A stretch of DNA of 35,520 nucleotides from Liquorilactobacillus aquaticus DSM 21051 (GTDB taxonomy: Bacteria; Bacillota; Bacilli; Lactobacillales; Lactobacillaceae): the NCBI RefSeq assembly GCF_001436755.1, contig NZ_AYZD01000035.1:13107-48626 (forward strand), in the 5' to 3' direction. Numbering within the stretch: position 1 is the stretch's first letter; every line of letters starts with the position of its first letter. Made by a program: the position numbers and the translations under genes. This document shows, one piece after another, positions 24,179 to 34,300 of this stretch. The notes below the pieces were generated by a model that saw only the letters and a list, made by a program, of their open reading frames with translations, had not been told where the DNA came from and made no database searches.

Positions 24179-25387
24179 ATGAATTATAAAAATTTTTTGA
24201 AAGATTTTTTGTTTATATTTTCATTTATGACTTATTTATCCTTTTCAATATTCAGTAGATCATTTTACTATAAGTACTTTTATGCAGGGCATATATTTAC
24301 ATATATAGTAATGTTTTGTTTTTTATTACTTCTATTAAAAGAGCTGATAGCAAGCCAAATTACCTTGAGGGAGATTCTTAGTTTTTTGATATGCCTATTT
24401 ATGTTTATGATTATTAGACATTGGAATAATACACCTATTGCAGCATTGCCTATATTTATATTTTCTGGAAGGAATGTTAATTTAGAAAGAGTTTTAAAGG
24501 CTGCGATTGTTACTTCCTTAGCTAGTTTGGTAGTAATTATTTTAAGTGCTAAACTCGGAATAATTACTGACCATGTTGGAGTTTCACAATTTAGAATAAG
24601 ACACTACCTTGGATTCACCTATATCTTATTTCCCTCTGCTATTTTTTTTAATATTACTGCTATGATTATATATATTTATAAAGATAAGCTAAAACTAACA
24701 TTATTGATGTTGCTTTTGTTAGGAAACTACTATTTTTATGTGATGACAAGATCAAATTTATCTTTTTATTTGGCAGTTGTCTTGATTATTTTGTCTTTTT
24801 TTGCAAGAAAAAATAATTTTAAAAGTCATTTTGCTTTCTTAAGCTGTTTTTCGTATATAATTTTCTTTGTTATCTCATATTTAATAATTAGAAATTATTC
24901 TCCTTCGAATTTATGGATGTATCATTTGAATTTAATTTTAGAAAATAGAATTGCTTTGGGTCAAGAATCATTAGATTTGTTTGGAATACATTTGTTCGGC
25001 TCTGATGTACAGTGGCAGGGATTTGGCTTGGACTTTAACAATGGTGTAGTGCCAATTGGAAATTATTTATATGTCGATAACTTCTATATTAATATCTTAC
25101 AACAATATGGTATAATCTACACTTTTTTGTTTATCCTATTTTTGACAATTCTACTTTTTAAAAGTTATAAAAAGAAAAATTATTATATGGTTATCATACT
25201 TTCAATGTTTGCAATTCATGGATTAATAGACGATTTAATGGACACATTATATTACAATACTTTTTTGCTTGCCATAGGAACTGCGTTGTTTAAAACTACA
25301 GATATGAAGCAAAAAAGTATAGTGAAGGTAGTTAATAAGTTAAAGGTTGAAAAAGAAAATAAAACTGAAAAGAAATTACGAAATTGA
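24179..25387 (+). CDS. Wzy-like polysaccharide polymerase
   Basis: A 402-residue membrane protein with about ten hydrophobic segments spread evenly along it and a large hydrophilic loop around residues 240-300, which is the topology of O-antigen/EPS polymerases. Sequence conservation in this group is poor, so the call rests on topology and on being the only multi-helix protein in the cluster besides the flippase and the acyltransferase. Start ATG 24179 behind AAAGGA; a TTG at 24164 opens the frame earlier without a good site. Its 3' end overlaps the remnant of a second acyltransferase gene, which begins at 25365 in another frame. Confidence 0.75.
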   Translation: MNYKNFLKDFLFIFSFMTYLSFSIFSRSFYYKYFYAGHIFTYIVMFCFLLLLLKELIASQITLREILSFLICLFMFMIIRHWNNTPIAALPIFIFSGRNVNLERVLKAAIVTSLASLVVIILSAKLGIITDHVGVSQFRIRHYLGFTYILFPSAIFFNITAMIIYIYKDKLKLTLLMLLLLGNYYFYVMTRSNLSFYLAVVLIILSFFARKNNFKSHFAFLSCFSYIIFFVISYLIIRNYSPSNLWMYHLNLILENRIALGQESLDLFGIHLFGSDVQWQGFGLDFNNGVVPIGNYLYVDNFYINILQQYGIIYTFLFILFLTILLFKSYKKKNYYMVIILSMFAIHGLIDDLMDTLYYNTFLLAIGTALFKTTDMKQKSIVKVVNKLKVEKENKTEKKLRN

Positions 25388-25635
25388 CTTTATAAGGATA
25401 ATTGCTTATTTTCAATAGTTGCTTTACACAATTTTATAAAATATCTAGATGGCTCTTCAGATGTTTCAAGTATTGTTAGAATAATTATGAGAATTATATA
25501 CTTATCTGTTAAGTCGGCAATGTATTTTTTATGATAAATGGTTTTAACTATATGTTTGGCGCATGTGTTATATAATGGGCGGAGTTATTGGGGAATTTAG
25601 AGGAAATGATACTATATTTATTAATAGTCGTCGTT
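25365..25635 (+). pseudogene. N-terminal remnant of a second acyltransferase-3 gene
   Basis: Read by eye against the intact acyltransferase at 26893. From the CTG at 25365 the frame gives LKRNYEIDFIRIIAYFQ, matching MKRNYGIDLIKVIACIQ. After a one-base shift it continues LHNFIKYLDG against LHNFMKYFDG, then YLSVKSAMYFL against YLSATSAIPLFFL. After another shift MINGF matches LANGF. Stops and frameshifts fill it, and the start codon is CTG in place of ATG. It overlaps the end of the polymerase gene by 23 bases and runs up to the IS30 left end. It represents roughly the first 95 residues of a lost gene. Confidence 0.82.
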
Positions 25636-26687
25636 TGTAAAATTAAGTTAGAAATTAAAAAGCCATTTGTGGTAGACTTTTGAATATCCTTAATCAAAAG
25701 AGAGGTAACCACAAATGACCTATAAATATCTTACTACACGTGAATTAACCTTCATATACAATTTTTGGAAACAAGACATTAAAGCTTATCAAGCCGCTAA
25801 AGCTCTTAAACGTTCCAGCGAAACCGTTTATCGTGTTTATCGGTTTCTAGATGCTGGTAATTCAATTAGTCAATTTCCAGGAAATCATCAAATTAATAAA
25901 ACTCATTGTGGTCGGAAATTAATTGAATTACCAGAAGATGAAACCAAATACATTGAACAGAAACTCTCATTGGGTTGGACCCCTGATACGATTATTGGTT
26001 GAGCTGAGATGCAGATTAGTTGTAGTATGAGAACCTTATACCGACTTTTTCAAAGAGGTGTTTTCAATGTGAAATTATTGCCAATGAAAGGTAAAAGACA
26101 CCCAAATGGTTACGTTGAACGACGTGGTAAAGCTGGTCGACTTGGCAGAAGTATTTACCAACGCTATCAGGATTATCCTCATTTTCAACATGATTTTTGT
26201 CATTTAGAGGCGGACACCGTCCAAGGCAAAGCACACCAAGGTGCAGTTATTACCTTAGTTGAGTGGTTCTCCAAAGTTGAAATTATTTTAAACATCCAAC
26301 AAAAATCGACTGAATGCGTTAATAAACACCTTAATCAATGGTTGTCCCAACAACTAAAACACCTTTTCAAATTAATTACTTTTGATAATGGTAAAGAATT
26401 CACTGGTTGGAAAGAAATCGCAAATAAATATGATATTAGTACTTATTTTGCCGAAGTCAGGGCTCCTAACCAAACATGGGTTAAACGAAAATAACAATGG
26501 ACTAATTAGACGAGATGGTCTCAAAAAGAGCATGGATTTTCGCAACTTACCAAATGCCTTAGTTCAACAAGTAAGCAGCTGCGTAATCATATTCCCAGAA
26601 AATCATTGAATTACAAAACACCAATTGAGGTATTCATGAAAAACATCACAGATAAACAGTTATGTTATTTCCTAACTTAATTTGACA
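25636..26687 (+). mobile_element. IS30-family insertion sequence, inactive
   Basis: About 1.05 kb bounded by imperfect inverted repeats of 23 bases: left 25636-25658, beginning TGTAAAATTAAGTTAG; right 26665-26687, whose complement begins TGTCAAATTAAGTTAG. Mismatches are at three to four positions. Only a TT dinucleotide is shared at the immediate flanks, so no clear target duplication can be claimed. The transposase inside is broken. It sits between the two remnants of one acyltransferase gene, whose middle (about residues 96-225) is missing, so insertion was accompanied or followed by a deletion. Confidence 0.85.
25715..26680 (+). pseudogene. IS30-family transposase, broken
   Basis: Would be about 321 residues. 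The N-terminal HTH (LTTRELTFIYNFWKQDIKAY, then QAAKALKRSSETVYR) and the DDE core (FCHLEADTVQGKAHQGAVIT; ITFDNGKEF; LNENNNGLIRR) are recognisable. There is an in-frame TGA at 26000-26002 after TPDTIIG, a frameshift near 26470 just before HGLNENNNGL, and a compensating shift near 26580 that restores the first frame for RNHIPRKSLNYKTPIEVF to the TAA at 26678. The catalytic region is therefore split, and the element cannot move on its own protein. Confidence 0.9.
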
Positions 26688-26740
26688 TTTCAAGAGTTTA
26701 AAAAATTAAAATAAGATTTTATGAATCATGTTGTATATGA

Positions 26741-26857
26741 TTTTTATCTTAAAGATATATGAGTAACTTTTTTACGGAATACAATTATGTAAATATTATT
26801 TTAGTAGTTAGTGTGTCATTAATATTTACAACTTTTTCCTGTGGGAAAAAACTATGA
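26741..26857 (+). pseudogene. C-terminal-part remnant of the second acyltransferase-3 gene
   Basis: In one frame this reads FFTEYNYVNIILVVSVSLIF then TTFSCGKKL and a TGA at 26855. The intact gene at 27620-27700 encodes PYTEYNYTNILLIISVSMMF then SFFACKKDF. At DNA level the shared core GAATACAATTAT is identical. Upstream of it, homology continues with a stop (TAA at 26750) and probably a 2-base deletion. It is the partner of the remnant at 25365-25635 on the other side of the IS30 element. It has no start and cannot be expressed as a functional protein. Confidence 0.82.
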
Positions 26858-26892
26858 GTTGTAGATTTTACATAGGATAGTGGATTTTTAAA

Positions 26893-27912
26893 ATGAAAAG
26901 AAATTATGGTATAGATTTGATTAAAGTTATAGCGTGTATCCAGGTTATTATGTTACACAATTTTATGAAATATTTTGATGGGGGGGGAACCCATGGTGTT
27001 AAATTGTTTTCTCAATTAGTATATTTATCTGCAACTTCAGCCATACCTTTGTTCTTTTTAGCGAATGGCTTTTTTGTGTTAAATAAAAGTAATTTAAATC
27101 TTCTTTATTGGTTAAATAAGACAAAAAAAATAATTCTTGTAATGTTTATTTGGTTGTTTTTATATAGCTTGAAAGATTTAATTAAAGATCACTCCTTTAC
27201 TTTCTTTAGGTATGTTAAAGGCACGATTGTTGAGGGAATACCTTTAACTAGTACGTTCATACACTTTTGGTTTTTTTGGTCCTTGATAATAGTACTTTTT
27301 TTTGCTCCGCTGTTGGCTAAAATTTTGAAGAACAAGGTTTCATTGTATATTTTATTAGTTCTACTTCTTTTAATTTCCTGTATAATTATCAATGTTTTTA
27401 GTTATTTAAACGGCAAGCCAGTTGACTCATGGATTTATCAACCTTTTCGTCTATATAATTGGTTAATGTATTACATGTTAGGTGGGTTGATAGGAAAGTT
27501 TAGATATAGAATAGAAAAAATAATAAATAAATACGGGAAAATGTTTTTTCTTAGTTCATTTACGATATACATACTGTTTGTTGTAGTGTGTTTTATTTTA
27601 AAGGGTTGTATGGGGTCGCCATACACAGAATACAATTATACAAATATTCTTTTAATAATCAGTGTATCAATGATGTTTTCATTTTTTGCATGTAAAAAAG
27701 ATTTTTATAATCATAAAATTTATAAAACTCAGTCTTTAACGATGGGAATATACATAATTCACCCGTTTGTCCTAAAGAAAGTTTATTCGTTGTTTCCATA
27801 TCCAACTATTTTAGGCAGTTTAGCTGTTTTTTCTATTTCTCTATTTGTATGTTTAATAATTGTTTTTATAATGAAACATATCAAATATATCAGCAAACTT
27901 GTGGAGCTTTAG
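26893..27912 (+). CDS. acyltransferase-3 family membrane protein
   Basis: A 339-residue integral membrane O-acyltransferase (OafA/WecH-like) with about ten hydrophobic helices. The N-terminal signature RNYGIDLIKVIACIQVIML leads to the conserved His22 of the first helix. Further features are LFFLANGFFVL and FIHFWFFWSLIIVLFF. It probably acetylates or succinylates a sugar of the repeat unit. Start ATG 26893; the ribosome binding site is weak (AGGAT). It follows remnants of a paralogue of itself, so the cluster once had two such genes or replaced one with another. Confidence 0.88.
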   Translation: MKRNYGIDLIKVIACIQVIMLHNFMKYFDGGGTHGVKLFSQLVYLSATSAIPLFFLANGFFVLNKSNLNLLYWLNKTKKIILVMFIWLFLYSLKDLIKDHSFTFFRYVKGTIVEGIPLTSTFIHFWFFWSLIIVLFFAPLLAKILKNKVSLYILLVLLLLISCIIINVFSYLNGKPVDSWIYQPFRLYNWLMYYMLGGLIGKFRYRIEKIINKYGKMFFLSSFTIYILFVVVCFILKGCMGSPYTEYNYTNILLIISVSMMFSFFACKKDFYNHKIYKTQSLTMGIYIIHPFVLKKVYSLFPYPTILGSLAVFSISLFVCLIIVFIMKHIKYISKLVEL

Positions 27913-28015
27913 TGATAAACATAAACGTCTATGATTTCATGTAAATTGACAATTGAAAGATATGTGTAAGTTGGTTGTACAGCATTGTTCAAAACTAACA
28001 AATTAAGGAGATTTT

Positions 28016-29434
28016 ATGCAAGTCATTAAAAACTATCTTTACAATGTCAGTTACAATTTATTAACAATAATTTTACCGATTTTTACGATACCATATATTA
28101 CTAGAGTATTGAATCCACGAGAGGTTGGGATAAATTCGGCTACTAATTCTGTCATTACATATTTTTTGTTGGCGGGAACTTTAGGAATTACTATTTATGG
28201 TAATCGGGAAATAGCTACTAAAAGAGATGATCACACAGCAAGATCACAGACCTTTTGGGAAATAGAATTTTTGCAAATTACTACCATTGCCGTCTCTTAT
28301 ATAGCTTTCTTGCTATATTTAGCGCTTCAGCATGAGTTTCGCATCTATTTCTTTTATCAGTCTTTTTGGATTATCGCGGGAGCTTTTGATATTTCCTGGT
28401 TTTTTATGGGAATGGAAAACTTTAAAAAGACAGTGGTCAGAAATATGTTGGTTAAAGTAATATCAGCTTGTTTGATTTTTACCTGTGTGAAATCACCAGA
28501 TGATTTAGGGATTTATATACTGATTCTTTCTCTTTCTCAATTGATTGGAAATATAACACTCTGGCCGTATTTACCTAAGTTCATAAGGAAACCGATTTTT
28601 AGCAAATTGCATCCTTTACGGCATTTGCGCCCGACTTTGACATTATTTATCCCACAAGTTGCTATTTTGATTTATGTTTCTTTAAATAAAACGATGCTTT
28701 GGAAGCTTGATTCTGTCACTGCGTCAGGTTTCTATGACTATACTGATAAGATCACTAAGATAGCTCTTTCAGTTGTTACTTCTTTAGGAACCGTTTTATT
28801 ACCTCGTATGTCGCATCTATATGGAAAGAAACAGTTTGATAAGATCAAATCTTACTTAATTAATTCTTCAAGTGCAATGTTGTTTATGGGGACTGCGTTA
28901 GCATTTGGTATTAGTGCAATTTCAAATAGTATTGTACATAAATTCTTGACGGTCAAATACCAACTGGTGGGAACATTGCTCATGATAGAAGCACCTGTCT
29001 TGATATTGATAGCTCTTAGCAATTTGGTTGGGCAGCAGTACCTACTTCCATTAAGAAGAACTAAGCAGTATACCAAATCGGTTACTTTAGGAGCTGTTAC
29101 GAATATTGTGTTGAATATACCGTTGATATTATTGTTAGGCGTTAAAGGCTCAATGATATCTACGGTTGTCTCCGAGGCTGTTGTCACAGGTTATCAGTTG
29201 TGGGTTATCCGCAATGACATAGATGTTGTACGTTTGTTTGATGGTTTTTATAAATATGTAATAGCGGGTGTTTGCATGTTCGCAATAGTTTTCTATTTGG
29301 ACAATTATTTAGTTCCAAGTTATCCGCATATGGCGCTTGAGATTCTAATAGGGGCTGTTGTTTATTGTTTAGTTAATTTTATTTTGAGAGCACCAGTAGT
29401 CAAACTGGCAAAAGAATTTTTGGCAACAAGGTAA
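28016..29434 (+). CDS. Wzx-like polysaccharide flippase
   Basis: A 472-residue membrane protein of the MATE-like/PST transporter group with 12-14 hydrophobic segments. It opens NYLYNVSYNLLTIILPIFTI then PYITRVLNP, the standard start of Gram-positive RfbX/Wzx proteins, and contains DISWFFMGMENFKKTVVRNM near residue 130. It would move the lipid-linked repeat unit to the outer face. Start ATG 28016 follows TAAGGAG. The gene is richer in G+C than its upstream neighbours and is followed 31 bases later by glf, suggesting that the conserved right flank of the cluster begins here. Confidence 0.92.
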   Translation: MQVIKNYLYNVSYNLLTIILPIFTIPYITRVLNPREVGINSATNSVITYFLLAGTLGITIYGNREIATKRDDHTARSQTFWEIEFLQITTIAVSYIAFLLYLALQHEFRIYFFYQSFWIIAGAFDISWFFMGMENFKKTVVRNMLVKVISACLIFTCVKSPDDLGIYILILSLSQLIGNITLWPYLPKFIRKPIFSKLHPLRHLRPTLTLFIPQVAILIYVSLNKTMLWKLDSVTASGFYDYTDKITKIALSVVTSLGTVLLPRMSHLYGKKQFDKIKSYLINSSSAMLFMGTALAFGISAISNSIVHKFLTVKYQLVGTLLMIEAPVLILIALSNLVGQQYLLPLRRTKQYTKSVTLGAVTNIVLNIPLILLLGVKGSMISTVVSEAVVTGYQLWVIRNDIDVVRLFDGFYKYVIAGVCMFAIVFYLDNYLVPSYPHMALEILIGAVVYCLVNFILRAPVVKLAKEFLATR

Positions 29435-29465
29435 GTTGTTGTTATTAAAAATATGGGGTGAAGAA

Positions 29466-30578
29466 ATGAAAAATTATTTAGTAGTAGGTGCGGGTTTATT
29501 CGGAGCAACATTTGCTTATGAAGCGGCTAAACGCGGACATCAGGTTAAAGTAATTGAGAAAAGGAATCATATTGCTGGTAATATCTATACTAAGGAAGTT
29601 TCTGGTATTCAGGTTCACCAATACGGCGCACATATTTTTCATACTAATAAAAAGGAAATCTGGGACTATGTTCATCAGTTTGCGGAATTCAACCGTTATA
29701 CCAATACGCCAGTTGCTAATTATCATGGTGAAATCTACAACTTACCATTCAATATGAATACCTTTAATAAGTTATGGGGCGTGGTGACACCGCAAGAAGC
29801 GCTAGCGAAGATTGATGAACAGCGAGCAGTGCTAAAAGGAAAGAAACCAGAAAACTTAGAAGAGCAGGCTATTTCTCTAGTTGGAACTGATATCTATCAG
29901 AAGTTGATCAAGGACTACACTGAAAAACAATGGGGACGATCAGCTAAAGATTTACCTTCTTTCATTATTCGACGTTTACCAGTGCGTTTAACGTATGACA
30001 ATAACTACTTCAATGATCCTTATCAAGGGATACCTATTGGTGGGTACACGCAAATTGTTGAAAAAATGCTCGCTAGTGACTTGATCACAGTTGAAACTAA
30101 TACAGATTTTTTTGAACATCAGGCTGAGTATTTGAAGAATTATGACGAAGTAATATTTACTGGTATGATTGATCAATACTTTGACTACCGTTATGGAGAG
30201 TTGGAGTATCGCAGTTTGGGTTTTGAAACTGAGGAGCTGCAACAAGATAATTATCAAGGCAACGCGGTTGTCAATTATACTGATGCGCAAACTAAGTTTA
30301 CAAGAATTATTGAACACAAGCACTTTGAGTTTGGTAAGGGTGACAAGAACAAGACCATTATTACACGTGAATATCCTAAAACATGGCATCGTGGTGATGA
30401 GCCTTACTACCCAGTTAATAATTCTGAAAACAATGCGTTGTACAAGAAATATAAAAAGCTTGCTGATGCTGATGCTAGCAACGTGATCTTCGGTGGTCGT
30501 TTAGGTCAATACCGCTATTACAATATGGATCAAGTTATTGGAGCAGCATTAGTTACGGTTAAGAATGTCCTGGACTAA
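29466..30578 (+). CDS. glf: UDP-galactopyranose mutase
   Basis: A 370-residue flavoenzyme converting UDP-galactopyranose to UDP-galactofuranose. The FAD motif VVGAGLFGA (6-14) and GNIYTKEVSGIQVHQYGAHI near 38-57 are typical, as are YTEKQWG, PVRLTYDNNYFNDPYQGIP and FGGRLGQYRYYNMDQVI near the end. Start ATG 29466 behind GGGGTGAAG; an upstream TTG at 29436 lacks a site. Length is standard. Its presence predicts galactofuranose in the polymer. It is the last gene of the cluster and is followed by several terminators. Confidence 0.96.
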   Translation: MKNYLVVGAGLFGATFAYEAAKRGHQVKVIEKRNHIAGNIYTKEVSGIQVHQYGAHIFHTNKKEIWDYVHQFAEFNRYTNTPVANYHGEIYNLPFNMNTFNKLWGVVTPQEALAKIDEQRAVLKGKKPENLEEQAISLVGTDIYQKLIKDYTEKQWGRSAKDLPSFIIRRLPVRLTYDNNYFNDPYQGIPIGGYTQIVEKMLASDLITVETNTDFFEHQAEYLKNYDEVIFTGMIDQYFDYRYGELEYRSLGFETEELQQDNYQGNAVVNYTDAQTKFTRIIEHKHFEFGKGDKNKTIITREYPKTWHRGDEPYYPVNNSENNALYKKYKKLADADASNVIFGGRLGQYRYYNMDQVIGAALVTVKNVLD

Positions 30579-30612
30579 GAGGGAAGATATACTAATTCTC
30601 TAATCAATGAGG

Positions 30613-30637
30613 AGTCTGATTATTAATTAGACTTTTT
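30613..30637 (+). terminator. intrinsic terminator 1 after glf
   Basis: AGTCTGATT (30613-30621) pairs with AATTAGACT (30625-30633) with one wobble pair, followed by TTTT. Confidence 0.65.
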
Positions 30638-30655
30638 GGGGGCTGTAAAATTTCT

Positions 30656-30685
30656 GGTATTGGTAACCACCAATGCCATTTTTTT
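30656..30685 (+). terminator. intrinsic terminator 2 after glf
   Basis: GGTATTGGT (30656-30664) pairs with ACCAATGCC (30669-30677) with one wobble pair, four-base loop, then A and a run of seven T. Confidence 0.85.
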
Positions 30686-30720
30686 GTGTCTTATTCCAAT
30701 ATAAAGGGACTGTAATAAAG

Positions 30721-30767
30721 TGTAAGAAAAAGGCAGTATAAAATTGCCTAATTTCTTACATTTTTTT
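30721..30767 (+). terminator. intrinsic terminator 3 after glf
   Basis: TGTAAGAAA (30721-30729) pairs with TTTCTTACA (30752-30760), with an inner GGCA/TGCC stem, followed by seven T. Confidence 0.8.
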
Positions 30768-31336
30768 ATATTCATTTAATATAGTTGAAGAATTAAGTTT
30801 AGAAATACGTAATTATGGTCACGAAAAGATGGATAGACTCGCAGTTGATCATAAAAAAATTTAACACATCATCATTTTGATCATTATTTTCTTTCATTTA
30901 TGTATGGTGCTGATCTACTTTTTCATTACCATCTTTTAAAAGTCAAGGATAAATCATATAAACTATCAAAAATGACAAACTAAATCAACATTTGCATACA
31001 ACTTTTTCCGTTTTTTTTACATCATTTTTAAGTCGTTCTTGAGAGATGAGTTGTAAGAATTAAGATTATACGTTTTTTTATTAAAACACTGAAGAAAAAT
31101 TTGATATGTCCTCAGTCGACTGTATGAATTAAAATGATAGATAGTTTTGCACTGTAGTTGTACTTAAAAAACATTTTATGAGCCTTAATATTTGAATGCT
31201 CTTTTGACTTATTATGTATAATATATTACGTCTTTTTTTAAATAATGTTCCCAATTTTGGGAAAAATGATAGTTAACAGTCCTTTTTGTGGCACGATATA
31301 TTTGTGCACTGGTTTATTAGAAAGGGGACTTCAGAA
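30768..31336 (+). other. AT-rich intergenic region upstream of the adhesin gene
   Basis: No gene with a ribosome binding site is present. A promoter candidate is TTGAAT (31192-31197) with TATAAT (31217-31222), although the 19-base spacer is long. The region has many A/T tracts and a CAGTCGACTG palindrome near 31114. A long AT-rich upstream region is compatible with regulated or phase-dependent expression of a surface adhesin, but nothing here shows it. Confidence 0.4.
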
Positions 31337-34300
31337 ATGCCTGGATCAAAAGGTAATCAAAAAAGAAACATGTACAGGCTTTTACGTGAAAATGAAAAAG
31401 TACATTACAAGATGTACAAAGACGGTAAACAATGGATGTTTGCCGGCATGGCTCTTTTAGGGGGAGTTTTGGGAGCGAATATTGGAATTAGGCCAGCACA
31501 TGCTGACACAGTTAGTTCTACAGCTAACACTAGTAAGCAATTGGATGATAAAGTGTTGGCTAACAATGATTCAGCTACTATTCCTTCTACTTCTACCAGT
31601 ACATCGACTGTTTCAAGTACAAGTACTAATGATAACCAAACAAAATTAGCTGAAACATCGACAAGTATGAGCTTAGCTTTGTCAACTTCTACTTCAAATT
31701 CATTATCGGAGAGTACTAGTGGCTCAGTTTCACTCTCTACTAGTAATTCCACTGTATATTCAACTTCGGAAAGTACTAGTGAGTCTAATTCGATTTCTAA
31801 TAAGAAATCTTCAGCTGATTCCAAAACTGAGCCAACAAAAGATAGTCAGGCTTCGACAGATAGTACTGCAGGTAATACGAGCACATCTGGAGATTCACAA
31901 GCAACTAATGATAGTGTTGCTTCAAACAATAGTACATCAAATAATAGTACTTTAAGTAATAGCACTTCAAACAATAGTACATCAAATAATAGTACTTTAA
32001 GTAATAGCACTTCAAACAACAGTACTTCGAATAATAGTGTTTTAAATAATAGCACTTCAAACAACAGTACTTCGAATAATAGTGCTTTAAGTAATAGCAC
32101 TTTAAATAACATCACTTCAAACAACAGTACTTCGAATAATAGCACTTTAAATAACAGCGCTCTAAACAATAGTGCTTTAAACAGCAGCACCTCCAATAAT
32201 AGTACTTCAAGTAGTAGCGGTAGTGCTGCTACTGAACAAAGTATATATAATCAGGTTGCAAAGGCTGTTCCTTCAGATACGGTCATCGCTGTTGATACGA
32301 ATGCTAAAACAATCAGCTTAGGGGCAACCGGTACTTCTGCAAGCACACCATTGTTGGAAGCAGTAAGTAAAATTGGTGAAGCAAATGGGTTAGCAGTCAA
32401 TCTTGTTAGTCTAGATGCAAATGGTAATCTGACAAGTTTGCCAGTAGCCAGTGATCCAGATTCAGGTAGAAATGATTTTAATAATGATGTAACTAATCCT
32501 TCAAAAGAAAATACACCAACTTCAGTTACAGTTGCAACTCCTGATCAAGTTACCAATGATGCAACTTACTATGCTACTGCAGTCGCGAACGGAACTGAAG
32601 CAGATGTAAGTACGTATGACCAATTGCGTCTTGCATGGGCCAATTCTAATATTGCATATATTAAAGTCACTGCAAATATTGCTTATGCTTCAGGGAATAC
32701 TGCAATGTCGTATCGTGCTAATGGAGCTAGCGTTATTATCAATGGGAATGGGCACACTATTGATTTAGGTACCCAAAATTTGGGCTTTTTATCAAATTCA
32801 ACTGCAACAACTGTTACCTTGAATAATGCTACCTTTGAACAAGGGTTTGCTGTCAATGATGGGAATGGTTATTCCTTGATCTATTCTGGCAACGGAAGTC
32901 AGTTAACAGTGAATACAAATAATATAACTTTGACTTCTAGTGCATCTAATGGGAATAACCCAATTCACTTAATGTATGGCGTTGGTTCAAAAGTTGTATT
33001 TTCTGGTAAGAACATTTTTAATATTTCAAATGAAATTACGCGTAGTGTTGGTAGCATTAATATTGCTAACAATTCAAGTGTTACTTTAAATCGAACCTCT
33101 AATGATATTGGCTTTTCGGAATTTTATTTTGAAACGATAGCTCCTACTGGAAGTGTTGGCTATGGTAATACCTTGACAATGGGTGATGGATCTTCCAATG
33201 CCGCATATTCCTATAATAATAGAACTGAGTCTTTCCCGGCTATGTACTTGTTTATTGGTGGGGTAACTGCTGGTGACAATGTTAGCTGGACCCAAACCGG
33301 TTTTCAGTATTTTATTAATGGTACACAGGTTGGTTACTATCCAAACGCAACATTTGCTTTTGGTCAAAACTTTAAATTATCTGCCCCTATTACCACTATG
33401 CCAGGAGCAATTACTGTAGGCAATAACCAAAAGGTTATATTTAATGCGGGGACGACTATGGATATTCAGCAGAGATATAATGCGGCTATTCTTCAAATCA
33501 ATGGTTCTGCATCCGTTACATTTATATCTCCTAAGTCGCTACATTTAGCAATTCAAAATTCCACTGGTGCGGCCGTATCAACTACAGCTGGTATTGTTGC
33601 AGGTACTGGAACATTGACAATGAATAATTCAAATATTGCAACTTGGACGGGAACGAATTCTAGTACAACAAAGCCAGCTGGAGATGCATCTGCTAAGTTT
33701 GTAAATTTGAAATATACAAATGGAACAACAACTCTTACTGATTCAAGTGGAAATTCAGCTAGTTCAACCATATTGAGTAGAACAACCCGTGAATTACAAA
33801 CTCTTGCATTGCCAGTAGGAACCATTAATGTGCAATATGTTGACCAGTATGGAAATGTTATAAAAACTGTTCCGGTTGATTTAGATAATGACGCATATAT
33901 TGGTGAATATATTTCATTGATTAATGAACTTTATGCTAATACAGATATGCCAGGTTATTATATGTGGGCAATCGGAAACCAGGTTCCCACATCAGCAAAA
34001 ACTGATGCTCAAAGTGGCGGAGATTCAACTACTACTGCAGATAATGGCGATTCATATGGGCAAGCGAATATTGCGGTAGTACCAATGCAAGACCAGACAT
34101 ATAATTATAAGATCTATGTTTATGGTGTGGCTAACAATAACGTTACCTATCAATATGTAGATGCAATCACTGGCAAAGTTATTACTGTTAGTGGTGACAA
34201 TGCTGGTAAAGAAGCAGCAGGGACAAATAATGTACCTGCGAACTATGGAAATACAATCGATTGGACAAGTTCTTACTATACAAATACGAATGTACCAACA

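Noticed and set aside
25636-26687. An active IS30 copy with programmed frameshifting
   Set aside because: IS30 transposases are single-frame; here an in-frame TGA and two separate shifts occur without a slippery-sequence pattern, so decay is the simpler reading.
30706-30770. GGGACTGTAATAAAGTGT as a possible end of another insertion sequence
   Set aside because: No matching inverted end or transposase remnant was found nearby; the segment is better explained by the terminator hairpin at 30721-30767.
30790-30865. Short frame reading EIRNYGHEKMDRLAVDHKKI as a gene remnant
   Set aside because: Too short, no ribosome binding site, and no family recognised.
31245-31460. 71-codon plus-strand frame overlapping the adhesin start
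   Set aside because: Conflicts with the adhesin signal peptide, which has a clear ribosome binding site and the KxYKxGKxW motif.
31846-32196. 116-codon antisense frame rich in [10 protein letters not shown]
   Set aside because: Antisense of the 15-bp NNSTS repeat; hydrophobic repeats arise from reading AGT/AAT codons backwards.
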